A stretch of DNA of 64,000 nucleotides from Hyphomicrobiaceae bacterium. GTDB lineage: Bacteria > Pseudomonadota > Alphaproteobacteria > Rhizobiales > Hyphomicrobiaceae. Where the stretch lies: assembly GCA_023384095.1 (NCBI GenBank), contig JAHDXT010000005.1, forward strand, positions 103,791 to 167,790, in the 5' to 3' direction. A model generated the notes under the pieces. The model saw only the letters and a program-made list of their open reading frames with translations, was not told the origin of the DNA and searched no databases. The position numbers were made by a program, and so were the translations under genes. Below, piece after piece: positions 50,822 to 59,896 of the stretch. Positions within the stretch are counted from its first letter, which is position 1, and each line of letters starts with the position of its first letter.

Positions 50822-51994
50822 ATGATCCTGGAACAGCACTCGGGCTCCGCTCCTTTCGCCATCCTCGCCGACCGCATTTTCGATGGCCGGCGATGGCATC
50901 GCGGCGGCGCGGTCCTGATCAGCGGAGGGTGCATCCGCGGGCTCGCCGCCAGGAGCGAGGTCGGGCCGGGGTGGCTGCAGCGGCGGCTGCCGATTGGCTC
51001 GATTCTCGCTCCCGGCTTCATCGACCTGCAGGTGAACGGCGGCGGCGGCGTACTGCTCAACGACAGCCCGACGGCCGAGGCCATGCGGGCGATTGCCCGC
51101 GCGCACCGGCGATACGGCACGACGGGCTGCCTGCCGACGCTCATCACCGACACGCGCGAGCAGACTCGGGCCGCCATTTCGGCGGCGCGCAGCGCCGCCG
51201 GCCGGGACGGCGTACTCGGCTTGCATCTCGAAGGACCGTTCATCAGCCCGGCGCGCCCCGGCGTCCACCGGCCCGACCGCATCGCGCGGGCTTGCTCCAG
51301 AGACCTGGATTGGCTCCGCGAGCTCGGCAGCGCCGGGCGCTCGCTCGTCACGCTGGCGCCCGAGTGCGTGCCTCCCGGACTGGTGCGGGCCCTAGCCGAT
51401 GCCGGTGTGCGCGTGGCCATCGGTCATAGCGAGGCGACGGCCGCGGAGGTGATGCGCGCGGTCGCGGACGGGCTTACGGGCGTGACGCACCTGTTCAATG
51501 CCATGCCGCCGCTGGCCGGGCGCGCACCGGGCATCGTCGGAGCGGCGCTGGCCGAGCCGCGACTCACGGCCGGCTTGATCGTCGACGGCATCCATGTCGA
51601 CCCGGTCAGCGTCCGCGCCGCCTTCGCCGCCAAGGGAGCCGATGGCATCGCCCTGGTCACGGACGCCATGCCGACCGTCGGCGCGGCGGTGAGCCGGTTC
51701 GAGCTCATGGGCCGGACGATCACCCTGGCCGAAGGCCGGCTGACGGCGGAGGACGGCACGCTCGCGGGCGCACACCTCGACATGGCGTCGGCGGTCCGCA
51801 ACGCCGTGAGGCTGGCGCAGTTCCCCCTCGAAGATGCGCTCCGAGCCGCATCTCTGACTCCGGCCCGCTTCCTCGGGCTGGACCACGAGCGCGGGATTCT
51901 TGTCCCAGGAGCCCGCGCCGATCTCGTGGCGCTCACACCCGGCCTCGACGTGCTGGCCACGTGGGTGGATGGGTCGGAGGAGGCCGGACGATAA
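50822..51994 (+). CDS. nagA: N-acetylglucosamine-6-phosphate deacetylase
   Basis: 390 residues. It removes acetate from GlcNAc-6-P. The amidohydrolase fold is shown by the PGFIDLQVNGGGG entry, the metal-binding Glu in LGLHLEGPFISPARPGVH, HSEATAAEVMRAV, THLFNAMPPLAGRAPG and the catalytic Asp in VTDAMPTVGA. The ATG at 50822 follows GAGAGG; the frame is open further upstream but only over a repeat. It is divergent from murQ and the SIS enzyme, giving a three-gene route from MurNAc-6-P to fructose-6-P. Confidence 0.95.
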   Translation: MILEQHSGSAPFAILADRIFDGRRWHRGGAVLISGGCIRGLAARSEVGPGWLQRRLPIGSILAPGFIDLQVNGGGGVLLNDSPTAEAMRAIARAHRRYGTTGCLPTLITDTREQTRAAISAARSAAGRDGVLGLHLEGPFISPARPGVHRPDRIARACSRDLDWLRELGSAGRSLVTLAPECVPPGLVRALADAGVRVAIGHSEATAAEVMRAVADGLTGVTHLFNAMPPLAGRAPGIVGAALAEPRLTAGLIVDGIHVDPVSVRAAFAAKGADGIALVTDAMPTVGAAVSRFELMGRTITLAEGRLTAEDGTLAGAHLDMASAVRNAVRLAQFPLEDALRAASLTPARFLGLDHERGILVPGARADLVALTPGLDVLATWVDGSEEAGR

Positions 51995-52008
51995 GTCGCG
52001 CGCCGTCC

Positions 52009-52869
52009 TCAGTGTCCAGATGAGACGTAGGAGGTGGCCAGCGCGACAGCCTCCCAGCGGTCGAGATCTTCTCTCACGCGGTCGAGCTTGCCGCGCATCG
52101 CGGTGAGGCACACCTCGCCCAGCGGCAGGCGCAGCGGCGGCTGCTCGGCTTCGACTACGGCCATCATGGCTTCGGCGGCCAGGCGCGGGTCGCCGGGCTG
52201 CTTGCCGTCGGTGTCGCTCAGCGCCTTGCGGAACTTGCCGACCGTCTCGGCGTAGGCCTTCATGGCGGGTGCCGACTGCATCGACCGGCTGCGGAAATCG
52301 GTGCGGAACGGGCCCGGCTCGATCAGGGTCACCCTGACGCCGAAACCGGCGACCTCGCCGGCCAGCGCCTCCGTCATGCCTTCCACGGCGAACTTGGTGG
52401 CGCTGTAGAAGCAGAAGCCCGGCCCGGCCACGAAACCCGCCATCGAGGAGACGTTGAGAATGTGACCGCTGCGCCGCTCGCGCATGTGGGGCAGCACGGC
52501 GCGGGTGACGCGGTATGTGCCGTAGACGTTGGCGTCGAACACGGCCCTGACGGCATCCTCCTCCACCTCCTCCAGCGCACCGACCAGCCCGTACCCGGCG
52601 TTGTTGACCAGGACGTCGATCGCGCCGGCCTCGGCCAATGCGTCCTGCACGGCAGACTGGACGCTGCCCGGGTCGGTGACGTCGAGCGGCAGGATGATTG
52701 CGCGCTTGCCGTGGCGCTGGCGGAGATCGGCGATCGACTCCACATTGCGCGCCGTGCACACCGCCCGTGCCCCGCTCTCGAGCAGGCGCTCGCAAAGCGC
52801 GCGGCCGAGACCCGATGAGCAGCCCGTCACGAACCAGATGCGAGATGCCGCCCGTTGCAGTGGTTCCAA
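52009..52869 (-). CDS. Short-chain dehydrogenase/reductase
   Basis: 286 residues. The classical SDR motifs are present: TGCSSGLGRALCE (cofactor loop), LVNNAGYG (NNAG), the catalytic Ser in LNVSSMAGFVAG and YSATKFAVEGM (Y-x-x-x-K). The C-terminal region fits the SDR group with substrate loops after PGPFRTDF. A TTG start at 52869 is used, supported by AGGAG seven bases upstream; no ATG exists near it. The substrate is unknown. It is divergent from the binding-protein gene at 53177. Confidence 0.9.
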   Translation of the reverse strand: MEPLQRAASRIWFVTGCSSGLGRALCERLLESGARAVCTARNVESIADLRQRHGKRAIILPLDVTDPGSVQSAVQDALAEAGAIDVLVNNAGYGLVGALEEVEEDAVRAVFDANVYGTYRVTRAVLPHMRERRSGHILNVSSMAGFVAGPGFCFYSATKFAVEGMTEALAGEVAGFGVRVTLIEPGPFRTDFRSRSMQSAPAMKAYAETVGKFRKALSDTDGKQPGDPRLAAEAMMAVVEAEQPPLRLPLGEVCLTAMRGKLDRVREDLDRWEAVALATSYVSSGH

Positions 52870-53176
52870 ATCCGTTCTCCTGTCGGCGAGCGCTGCTTTG
52901 CCACATGTCGGCAGAAACTAGTTTTCAGATTGTCGCAGGTCAATTTATAATGGCACAAACTCGCCAATGCACCCTGGCAGGCACCCGAGGTGGAAGGAGC
53001 GACACGAGCATCGCTCATGAACAGTGTTCAGCCTGCCGCGGTTGGACAAGCAACTCTCGCGCCCCTCGACGGAGTGCGAGGCCGCGGGGGGACTGACGGG
53101 CAATGCTGGGGCAGCGGATCGGTCCCAGTCATGCTCCTGAAGTGACGAGAGGCAAAAAACGAGGAGGATACGTTCG
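52870..53176. other. Divergent spacer with an AT-rich promoter zone
   Basis: 307 bp. The 52915-52955 stretch is AT-rich and holds the SDR promoter candidate; TATAAT at 52946-52951 could serve the plus strand but lacks a -35 at the right distance. The rest shows no gene. GGAGGA precedes the ABC binding-protein ATG. Confidence 0.6.
52915..52943 (-). promoter_or_regulatory. Candidate promoter of the SDR gene
   Basis: On the minus strand TTGACC (52943-52938) is followed after 17 bp by TAGTTT (52920-52915), about 46 bp before the TTG start. Both boxes match consensus moderately. Confidence 0.4.
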
Positions 53177-54415
53177 ATGACGAACACGAGCCGACGGACG
53201 ATACTCAAAGCTGGCGCCGCAGCGGCAGGCGCTTGCGCCCTGGGCTTCCCGGCCATCGTCCGCAGCCAGCCCGCCAAGATCAAGATCGGCCACCTCACGC
53301 CTCTGACCGGCTTCCTCGGGGCGCTCGGGGAGTACGCCGTGCTCGGGATCAGGATGGCCGAGGAAGAGATCAACAAGTCCGGCGGCGTCATGGGCCGCGA
53401 GATCGAGATCATGTCGGAGGACTCGGTCAACCCCGCGACTGCCTCGACCAAGGCGCAGCGGATGCTGGAGCGGGACGGCGTCACCGTGCTGATGGGCGAG
53501 ATCTCGTCGGCCTCGTCGCTGGCGATCGCCCAGGTCGCCGCCCGCAACAAGCGGCTGTTCATGCAGATCGGTGCTCGTTCGGACGTTCTGCGCGGCAAGA
53601 ACTGCAACAAGTATACATTTCACGTCGACATTCCCAATACCGTCATGGTCAATGCCGTCGGCAAGGCGTTGCTGCGCGACAACATGGTCAAGGGTAAGAA
53701 ATTCTTCTCTCTGACAGCGGATTACGTGTTCGGCCACGACCTTCTGCGTGCGGCGAAGGCGTTCTTTGCGGCCAATGGCGGAAACCTGATCGGGGACGAG
53801 CTGGTGGCCACGGACGTGACCGATTTCAGCCCCTACCTCCTGAAGCTCCGGCAGGCGAGCCCCGACGTCGTCTGCTCGAATCTGGCCGGCAACCAGGTGA
53901 CGAACCTGATCAAACAATATGCAGAGTTCGGTCTGCCTTACCCCATTGTCGGATTCAATCTCAATACGGCGGATGCGTGGGCGGCGGGCGAGGGCAATCT
54001 CAGCGGCACCTGGCCGACCGTATGGCACCATGACCTCGACACGCCGGGGTCGAAGGCGTTCGTCGCCGCGTTCACGACGAAGCACGGCAAGCCGCCGGAG
54101 AACCATGCCTGGATCGAGTACGTCTCGCTCAAGATGATGGCACAGGCCATGAACGAGGCGAAATCGACGGACACAGACAAGCTGGTCGCCTACTTCGAGA
54201 AGGAGGCGAAGTTCGACATCCTGAAGGCGCGCCAAGGCTATTTCCGCTCCTGGGACCATCAGCTCATGCAGGAGGCCTATCCGTTCACGGTGAAGCCGAA
54301 AGGCAAGGCGAAGGACAAGTGGGACTTCCTCGCGCTGGGGGCCGCGGTGCCCGGGCCCGACGAGCCGCTCGAGGTGCTGGCGCCGACGCGCGAGCAGAGC
54401 GGGTGCGTCATGTGA
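53177..54415 (+). CDS. Liv-type ABC substrate-binding protein, Tat-exported
   Basis: 412 residues. The Tat motif SRRTILKAG is followed by a short hydrophobic stretch (AAAAGACALGFPAIV). The Leu/Ile/Val-binding fold begins IKIGHLTPLTGFLGALGEYA, with MGEISSASSLAIAQVAARNK in the ligand site and ADYVFGHDLLRAAKAFF in the second lobe. It is the first gene of an operon with a LivH permease and a LivM-LivG-LivF fusion. GGAGGA stands before the ATG at 53177. Confidence 0.92.
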   Translation: MTNTSRRTILKAGAAAAGACALGFPAIVRSQPAKIKIGHLTPLTGFLGALGEYAVLGIRMAEEEINKSGGVMGREIEIMSEDSVNPATASTKAQRMLERDGVTVLMGEISSASSLAIAQVAARNKRLFMQIGARSDVLRGKNCNKYTFHVDIPNTVMVNAVGKALLRDNMVKGKKFFSLTADYVFGHDLLRAAKAFFAANGGNLIGDELVATDVTDFSPYLLKLRQASPDVVCSNLAGNQVTNLIKQYAEFGLPYPIVGFNLNTADAWAAGEGNLSGTWPTVWHHDLDTPGSKAFVAAFTTKHGKPPENHAWIEYVSLKMMAQAMNEAKSTDTDKLVAYFEKEAKFDILKARQGYFRSWDHQLMQEAYPFTVKPKGKAKDKWDFLALGAAVPGPDEPLEVLAPTREQSGCVM

Positions 54416-54516
54416 GGCGGGGCCGGAGGCGGGCGCCGCCCGGCGCTCGCATCCGGGAGCCCGAGGGTGGCGCTCCATGAGGCGCGGCAGCCGCATTCGT
54501 GCGCGCCAGTGAGTCC

Positions 54517-55395
54517 ATGATGCAGCTCGTCTTTCTGCTCGAGCAGGTCGTCAACGGCCTGGTCCTCGGCGGCTACTATCTGCTGATAGCCCTGGGGCTG
54601 TCGCTGATCTTCAGCGTCGGTGGGGTGGTGAACCTGGCTCACGGCGCGTTCTACGCGTTCGGGGCTTATGCCTCTGTCGAGCTCGCCAGGCTCCTCGGCT
54701 TCGGCCCGGCGGTGGTGCTGTCGCCGATCAGCGTGGCGATGCTAGGCATCCTCTTCGAGCGCTTTCTGCTGCGCCGCTTCTATACCGCCGACCCGATCCT
54801 CGGGCTGCTCGTAACCTTCGGGTTCGCAATGGTGGCGGAGCAGCTCATTCGCATCGTCTGGGGCGCAGCGCCCATCACGGTGTCGATGCCATCCGAGCTG
54901 AAGGGCCAGGTGACGGTCGGGCCCTTCCTGTTCTCACGTTACCGGCTGATGCTGCTCGCCATTGTGATCGTGATCCTGGCCGGCATCTGGATGCTGCTGC
55001 AGAAGACCTCGTTCGGCCGCGTCATCAGGGCCGGCACACAGCGGCCCGACATGGTCGCGGCGCTCGGCATCCGGCTGCAGCCCTACATGACGGCCATCGT
55101 CATGCTCGGCGTCGGCATGGCGGCGCTGGGTGGCGCGCTGTTCGCCCCGATCGCCAACGTGCATCCGGCCATGGGCGCGGAGATCCTCACGGCCGCGTTC
55201 GTGGTGGTCGTGATCGGCGGGCTGGGCAGCTTCTGGGGCGTGGTGCTGTCGGCCATGCTGGTCGGCGTCGTGCGCGGCGTCACCATCCACTTCGTGCCGG
55301 CCGCCGGCGAGGCCTCGATGTACGCCTTGATGATCCTGGTCCTGATGTTTCGACCGCGTGGACTGCTCGGCGAACGAATCGAGAAGTTCGAGTGA
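54517..55395 (+). CDS. livH: Liv-type ABC permease LivH
   Basis: 292 residues with about eight membrane helices. NGLVLGGYYLLIALGLSLIF and VVNLAHGAFYAFGAYASVEL match LivH, and the coupling loop RAGTQRPDMVAALGIRLQPY and VVVIGGLGSFWGVVLSAMLV complete the pattern. Start is uncertain: paired ATG codons at 54517 and 54520 precede QLVFLLEQVV; an upstream GTG at 54499 is less likely, and no strong ribosome binding site is seen. It overlaps the fused gene downstream by four bases. Confidence 0.9.
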   Translation: MMQLVFLLEQVVNGLVLGGYYLLIALGLSLIFSVGGVVNLAHGAFYAFGAYASVELARLLGFGPAVVLSPISVAMLGILFERFLLRRFYTADPILGLLVTFGFAMVAEQLIRIVWGAAPITVSMPSELKGQVTVGPFLFSRYRLMLLAIVIVILAGIWMLLQKTSFGRVIRAGTQRPDMVAALGIRLQPYMTAIVMLGVGMAALGGALFAPIANVHPAMGAEILTAAFVVVVIGGLGSFWGVVLSAMLVGVVRGVTIHFVPAAGEASMYALMILVLMFRPRGLLGERIEKFE

Positions 55396-57944
55396 GGCGT
55401 AATCGGATGGCTCCCCGGCGCATGCTTGCGGGCTACGAGCCGCTGCTGATCGGCATCGCCGGCGTCGTCGTGCTGCCAATGGTGATGACGGCCATCGGCC
55501 TGACGACCGGCAGCGCCACAGCCGCCGTGATCTTCGCCATGGCGGCCATGGGCCTCAATGTGCTGGTCGGCTACACCGGGCTGGTGTCGTTCGGCCATGC
55601 GGCCTGGTTCGGCATCGGCGCTTATGCCGCCGCCCTGGCGCAGAAGCATCTGCTGCCCGGTCAGATCCTGCTGCCCATCGTGCTTGGAATGCTGTTCGTG
55701 GCGCTGCTCTCGGCCGTGCTCGGCGTGCTCATCCTGAGGCGGCGCGGCGTCTATTTCTCGCTCCTGACGCTGGCGCTCGCGGCCCTCACCTATGCGGTTG
55801 CGTTCCGGTGGACGGAGGTCACGGGCGGCGAGGACGGACTGGGCGGCCTCGAGCGCGGCAACATCGGCCCGGTCGCGCTCGCCGATTCCCTTGCCTATTA
55901 CTGCCTCGTGGCTCTGGTGGGCCTCGCCGTGCTCTTCTGTCTGCTGCGCGTGGTGCGCTCGCCGTTCGGGCACGTCCTCGTGGCGATCCGGGAAAACCAG
56001 CTCAGGACCACGTTCCTCGGCTACCCGGTGGACCGCTACAGGCTCGGCGCATTCGTGATCTCGTCGACGGTGACCGGTCTGGCCGGGGCGCTGTTCGGCT
56101 TCCTCCATTATCTCGTTTCGGCCGACGCAACGTCCATCGCGCTTTCCGGCGAGCTGCTGGCCATGGTGGTGATCGGCGGCATGCATCACCTGCTCGGGCC
56201 CGCCCTCGGCGCGATCTTCTATGTGCTCTTCCGCGAGCTGTTCTCGATGTGGACGGGGAACTGGCTGCTGTGGTTCGGCCTGATCTTCGTCGGCTTCGTC
56301 CTCTTCTCGCCTGGCGGTCTCGTCGGCATCTGGGCGGAGCTGCGGCGGCGCTGGCGCAAGCCGATTGCCGAAGCGGCGGCGATGAGCGCGCGGAGGATCA
56401 CGGAAGGGCTCGATCTCCCCGCATTCCTGCGGCCGCCGGTGCGCACCGGCACCGCCCTCGAGGTCGATAGGGCCTCCAAGCAGTTCGGCGGCATCCGCGC
56501 CGTCTCCGAGACCAGCCTGCGGGTGGATGCCCGGGAGATTCATGCCCTGATCGGCCCCAACGGCGCCGGCAAGACGACGCTCTTCAACCTCGTCTCGGGC
56601 CTTTACCCGCCGGACGGCGGCACGGTGAAGCTGCACGGCGTGCCGGTCCAGGGGCTGTCGGCCAACCGCGTCTGCGAGCTCGGGCTGGCGCGCTCGTTTC
56701 AGATCACCAGTCTGTTCCGTGGCCTGTCCATCTACGAGAGCCTGCGCCTCGCCATCCAGGCCGGCCACCCGGCGCGGTTCAACGCCTGGCGCGATGTCGA
56801 CAGCATTTCGGACCTGCACGCCGAGACGACCGAGCTGATCCGCTTCCTCGGTTTGGAGGGGATCGAGACGATCCAGGGCGGCGACCTGTCCTACGGCGGC
56901 CAGCGGCTGGTCGACCTCGGCATCGCGCTCGGCTCGCGGCCGCAGGTGCTGCTGCTCGACGAGCCGCTCGCCGGCCTCGCGGCTGCGGAGCGGGAGCGCG
57001 TCGCGAGCCTGGTCAAGGCCATTGCGGCGCATGTCCCGGTGCTCATCGTCGAGCACGACATCGACCGCGTGCTCGACCTCTCCAGCCAGGTCACCGTGAT
57101 GAACCGCGGCGAGGTGCTGATGGCCGGCACGCCCGGCGAGGTTCGCGCCGACCGCCGCGTGCAGGAGGTCTACACCGGCACCGGGACGCCGCCCGTCACC
57201 GGCCGTAGCGCCGTTGCCGTCGCGGACCGACGCGAGGTGCTGCGCTTCGAGCGTGTCGATGCGTTCTACGGCAAGAGCCACATCCTCGATGAAGCTACCC
57301 TCGACGTCCGCGAGGGCGAGATCGTCGCGCTTCTCGGCCGCAACGGCGCCGGCAAGTCGACGCTGTTGAAGACGCTGGCCGGGCTGGTGCGGCCGGCGTC
57401 GGGGAGCATCAGGTTCGACGGCCGGGAGATCGCCGGGCTTCCCGCCCCGGACATCGCGCGGCTCGGCATCGGCTACGTCCCGCAGGGCAGGGGCCTGTTC
57501 GCCGGCATGACGGTGGCCGACAATCTCGCGCTCGGGCGGCTCGCCCGCAAGACGGACGGCAGCGACGGCGTTGTGTGGAGCGAGGAGAAGATTTTCGAAT
57601 ACTTCCCGCGGCTGCAGGAGCGCATGCATGTGGCCGCCGATTACCTGTCGGGGGGCGAGCAGCAGATGGCCGCCGTGGCGCGCGCGCTCTCCGGCAACGT
57701 CAAGCTGCTGCTGCTGGACGAGCCGTTCGAGGGATTAGCGCCCGCCATCGTGCAGGAGCTGTTCACGGTGTTCGACCGGCTGCGCCAGCACGCCTCGATC
57801 ATCATCGTGGAGCATAACCTGGACCTGGTGCTCGCCCTCGCCGACCGGGTCTTTGCCCTCGAGCGCGGCTCCGTCTTCCACCAGGGCCCCGCCGAGCCGC
57901 TGCTCAACGACCTCGATTACCGCAAGCGGATCTTGTGGCTGTGA
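55392..57944 (+). CDS. Fused LivM-LivG-LivF: permease plus two ABC ATPase domains
   Basis: 850 residues, three family proteins in one frame. Residues 1-320 are a LivM permease (GYTGLVSFGHAAWFGIGAYA, RENQLRTTFLGYPVDRYRLG). Residues 355-595 are a LivG-like ATPase: Walker A GPNGAGKT at 388-395, signature LSYGGQR at 499-505, Walker B LLLDEPLAGL. Residues 610-850 are a LivF-like ATPase: Walker A GRNGAGKS at 649-656, signature LSGGEQQ at 752-758, Walker B LLLDEPFEGL. No stop or frameshift interrupts it. GTG at 55392 overlaps the livH stop (GTGA); an ATG at 55407 is possible. A dimeric importer would contain one LivH and this one subunit. Confidence 0.93.
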   Translation: MRRNRMAPRRMLAGYEPLLIGIAGVVVLPMVMTAIGLTTGSATAAVIFAMAAMGLNVLVGYTGLVSFGHAAWFGIGAYAAALAQKHLLPGQILLPIVLGMLFVALLSAVLGVLILRRRGVYFSLLTLALAALTYAVAFRWTEVTGGEDGLGGLERGNIGPVALADSLAYYCLVALVGLAVLFCLLRVVRSPFGHVLVAIRENQLRTTFLGYPVDRYRLGAFVISSTVTGLAGALFGFLHYLVSADATSIALSGELLAMVVIGGMHHLLGPALGAIFYVLFRELFSMWTGNWLLWFGLIFVGFVLFSPGGLVGIWAELRRRWRKPIAEAAAMSARRITEGLDLPAFLRPPVRTGTALEVDRASKQFGGIRAVSETSLRVDAREIHALIGPNGAGKTTLFNLVSGLYPPDGGTVKLHGVPVQGLSANRVCELGLARSFQITSLFRGLSIYESLRLAIQAGHPARFNAWRDVDSISDLHAETTELIRFLGLEGIETIQGGDLSYGGQRLVDLGIALGSRPQVLLLDEPLAGLAAAERERVASLVKAIAAHVPVLIVEHDIDRVLDLSSQVTVMNRGEVLMAGTPGEVRADRRVQEVYTGTGTPPVTGRSAVAVADRREVLRFERVDAFYGKSHILDEATLDVREGEIVALLGRNGAGKSTLLKTLAGLVRPASGSIRFDGREIAGLPAPDIARLGIGYVPQGRGLFAGMTVADNLALGRLARKTDGSDGVVWSEEKIFEYFPRLQERMHVAADYLSGGEQQMAAVARALSGNVKLLLLDEPFEGLAPAIVQELFTVFDRLRQHASIIIVEHNLDLVLALADRVFALERGSVFHQGPAEPLLNDLDYRKRILWL

Positions 57945-57959
57945 GCACTCCGGAGCGGT

Positions 57960-58838
57960 CTATTCCAGCCGCGCCCTCGGCGGGCGCTGGAGATGCCTGC
58001 GCATCAGCCCCACCGCTTCGGTCATGCGGCCGCCGGCGATGAGATCGAGCAGGCGCAGGTGCTCGCGGATGTGCCGGCGCATGCCGTCCTCGTCGGCATA
58101 CGTGCGATAGGCCAAGAGCCGTCGGATCGAGTTCACGCGCTTCAGCGCCTCCACATAGAACGGGTTGCCGGCTCCCCGGATGATCTCCTCGTGGAACTCG
58201 CAGCCGCTTTGAAAAATCTCGCCGATCGTCAGCACCTGCAGCCCACGGTCAGACATCTGCTGCTGCTGGCTCCTCAGCCGGTCGATCACGTGCGCATCCA
58301 GCCGATAGCTCCGCTCCGACAATGCGGCAGGCTCGATGACGGCCCGGAACGCGGCAGCCTGGCTGTAGGCCTCGCGGCTCGACACGGTTTCGGCGAACCG
58401 CCAGCCGTAGCCTTGCAGCCGCGTGCACCAGCCCTCGCTGGCGACGCGGTCGAGCAGCCGCAGGAGCTGGGCGCGCGTGAGCTTATAACGGCGCATCAGC
58501 TCGGCCTCGGTGACGACCTCGGGCAGCCGCCCATCGAGGCAATCGTCCGCGATCCGTCGATAGGCGAGCTCGCTCTGGTCGGAGGTCGCGATCGCCGTTC
58601 CCGCCGGGTCGGACACAGGGTTCTTCGCGAGCACGTAGCCGCAGTTGCGCTCGCCGGTGACCAGCCCTGCCGCAGCCAGCGCCTTGAGGCCGGCGCGCAC
58701 TGGCCCGCGCGACACGCCGAGCGCTTCGGCAAGGCGCTGCTCGACCAGCCGCGCGCCCGATTCGAGACCCTCGCGGCGTGCTATCGACAGTATCTGGCGG
58801 GCGACCTGCCCGGCTCTGCTCGACTTTTGTTCTGCCAT
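57960..58838 (-). CDS. FCD-type GntR regulator with an extra winged helix
   Basis: 292 residues. A winged HTH lies at about residues 10-72 (RLVEQRLAEALGVSRGPVRA, LKALAAAGLV). A second helix-turn-helix-like block follows at about 90-155 (ADDCLDGRLPEVVTEAELMR, then LTRAQLLRLLDRVASEGWCT). The C-terminal FCD domain from about 160 carries the metal/ligand residues (RAVIEPAALSE, the FHEEIIRGAGNPF loop, HLRLLDLIAGG). FCD regulators respond to organic acids or sugar acids. ATG at 58838. It is divergent from the lyase gene and shares the dyad at 58908-58937. Confidence 0.88.
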   Translation of the reverse strand: MAEQKSSRAGQVARQILSIARREGLESGARLVEQRLAEALGVSRGPVRAGLKALAAAGLVTGERNCGYVLAKNPVSDPAGTAIATSDQSELAYRRIADDCLDGRLPEVVTEAELMRRYKLTRAQLLRLLDRVASEGWCTRLQGYGWRFAETVSSREAYSQAAAFRAVIEPAALSERSYRLDAHVIDRLRSQQQQMSDRGLQVLTIGEIFQSGCEFHEEIIRGAGNPFYVEALKRVNSIRRLLAYRTYADEDGMRRHIREHLRLLDLIAGGRMTEAVGLMRRHLQRPPRARLE

Positions 58839-58892
58839 GATCGGATGCCCAGCATTCGTCCCGTCAGCTATCGCTTTGCGCAAGCCCGAGGG

Positions 58893-58937
58893 TTGACAGT
58901 CATCCTACATTGTTATTTGCTCATTCAAAATACAATG
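58893..58937. promoter_or_regulatory. Promoter region with inverted-repeat operator for the lyase operon
   Basis: CATTGTTATTT (58908-58918) is mirrored by AAAATACAATG (58927-58937) across the 8-bp GCTCATTC. TTGACA at 58893-58898 would be a plus-strand -35 whose -10 falls within the left arm, so a repressor here would block polymerase. The 70-bp region is much more AT-rich than its surroundings. Confidence 0.5.
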
Positions 58938-58960
58938 AGGAAGCGACAACGAGACGGCCG

Positions 58961-59896
58961 GTGAGCCAATCCCCCGACGTGCACATCTGCGAGACGGGCC
59001 CGCGCGACGGGCTGCAGAACCTCGCCGTCTTCGTGCCGACCGCAGCCAAGTTTGCGCTGATCGACGCTATCGCGGCAGCCGGGGTCGCGGAGATCGATGC
59101 GGGATCCTTCGTCCCCGCGAAGGTGGTCCCGCAGTTCGCCGACGTCGAGCAGGTGATGGCGCATGCGCTCAAGCTTCGCGGCGTAACGGTCGGCGCGCTC
59201 GTGCCGAACCTGAAAGGCGCAGAGCGCGCGCTCGCCGCCGGCGTGCAGGCGATCTACTTCGTCATCTCGGCGAGCGAGACACACAACAAGGCCAACGTGC
59301 GCCGCACCGTCGCCGAGCAGATCGAAGGCTTCAAAGCCGTCCGCGCCGGCATCGACGCCGGCCCCGCTGCGGGCAGGCCGCACCTGATGGGGGCGGTCTC
59401 GACGGCGTTCGGGTGCTCGCTCGAAGGGCGCATCAGCGGAGCCGCCGTCTGCAGGGTGGCGCGCGCCTACGCCGAAGCCGGCGCCGACGAGATCGGGCTC
59501 GCAGACACGGTCGGCTATGCGACGCCGCCGCTGATCAAATCGATCGTCGAGGCGGTCCGTGCCGAGGTCGGCCGGGAGATGCCGCTGCGGCTGCACCTGC
59601 ACGACACGCTCGGCATGGGCCTCGCCAACGCGGTGGCTGGTCTCGAGGTCGATATCCGCCGCTTCGACGCCGCCGTGTCCGGCCTCGGCGGCTGTCCCTT
59701 CGCGCCGGGCGCGCGGGGCAACATCGTCACCGAGGATCTCGTTTTCATGCTGGAGGAGATGGGGCTCTCCACCGGCATCGACCTGCCGAAGCTCATGGAG
59801 ACGCGCGCCATCCTTCGGCAGCACGTCCCGGCCGAGCATCTGACCGGGCACCTGCACGAAGCCGGCATCCCAGCCGCGCTGTGGAGGGCTGCCTGA
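58961..59896 (+). CDS. Hydroxymethylglutaryl-CoA lyase-like enzyme
   Basis: 311 residues. HMG-CoA lyase cleaves 3-hydroxy-3-methylglutaryl-CoA to acetoacetate and acetyl-CoA; relatives cleave similar 3-hydroxyacyl-CoAs. The TIM barrel start ICETGPRDGLQN with the catalytic Arg-Asp, the metal-binding H-x-H in LRLHLHDTLGMG and the mobile Cys loop SGLGGCPFAPGARGN are all present. GTG start at 58961 is chosen as the first start after the operator; its ribosome binding site is weak. It shares one base with the CoA-transferase gene (TGATG). Confidence 0.9.
   Translation: MSQSPDVHICETGPRDGLQNLAVFVPTAAKFALIDAIAAAGVAEIDAGSFVPAKVVPQFADVEQVMAHALKLRGVTVGALVPNLKGAERALAAGVQAIYFVISASETHNKANVRRTVAEQIEGFKAVRAGIDAGPAAGRPHLMGAVSTAFGCSLEGRISGAAVCRVARAYAEAGADEIGLADTVGYATPPLIKSIVEAVRAEVGREMPLRLHLHDTLGMGLANAVAGLEVDIRRFDAAVSGLGGCPFAPGARGNIVTEDLVFMLEEMGLSTGIDLPKLMETRAILRQHVPAEHLTGHLHEAGIPAALWRAA

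Noticed and set aside
55083..57629. Minus-strand open frame of 848 codons
   Set aside because: Antisense of the LivM-LivG-LivF fusion. The amino-acid content is biased (His/Arg/Asp/Ala) and lacks domains.
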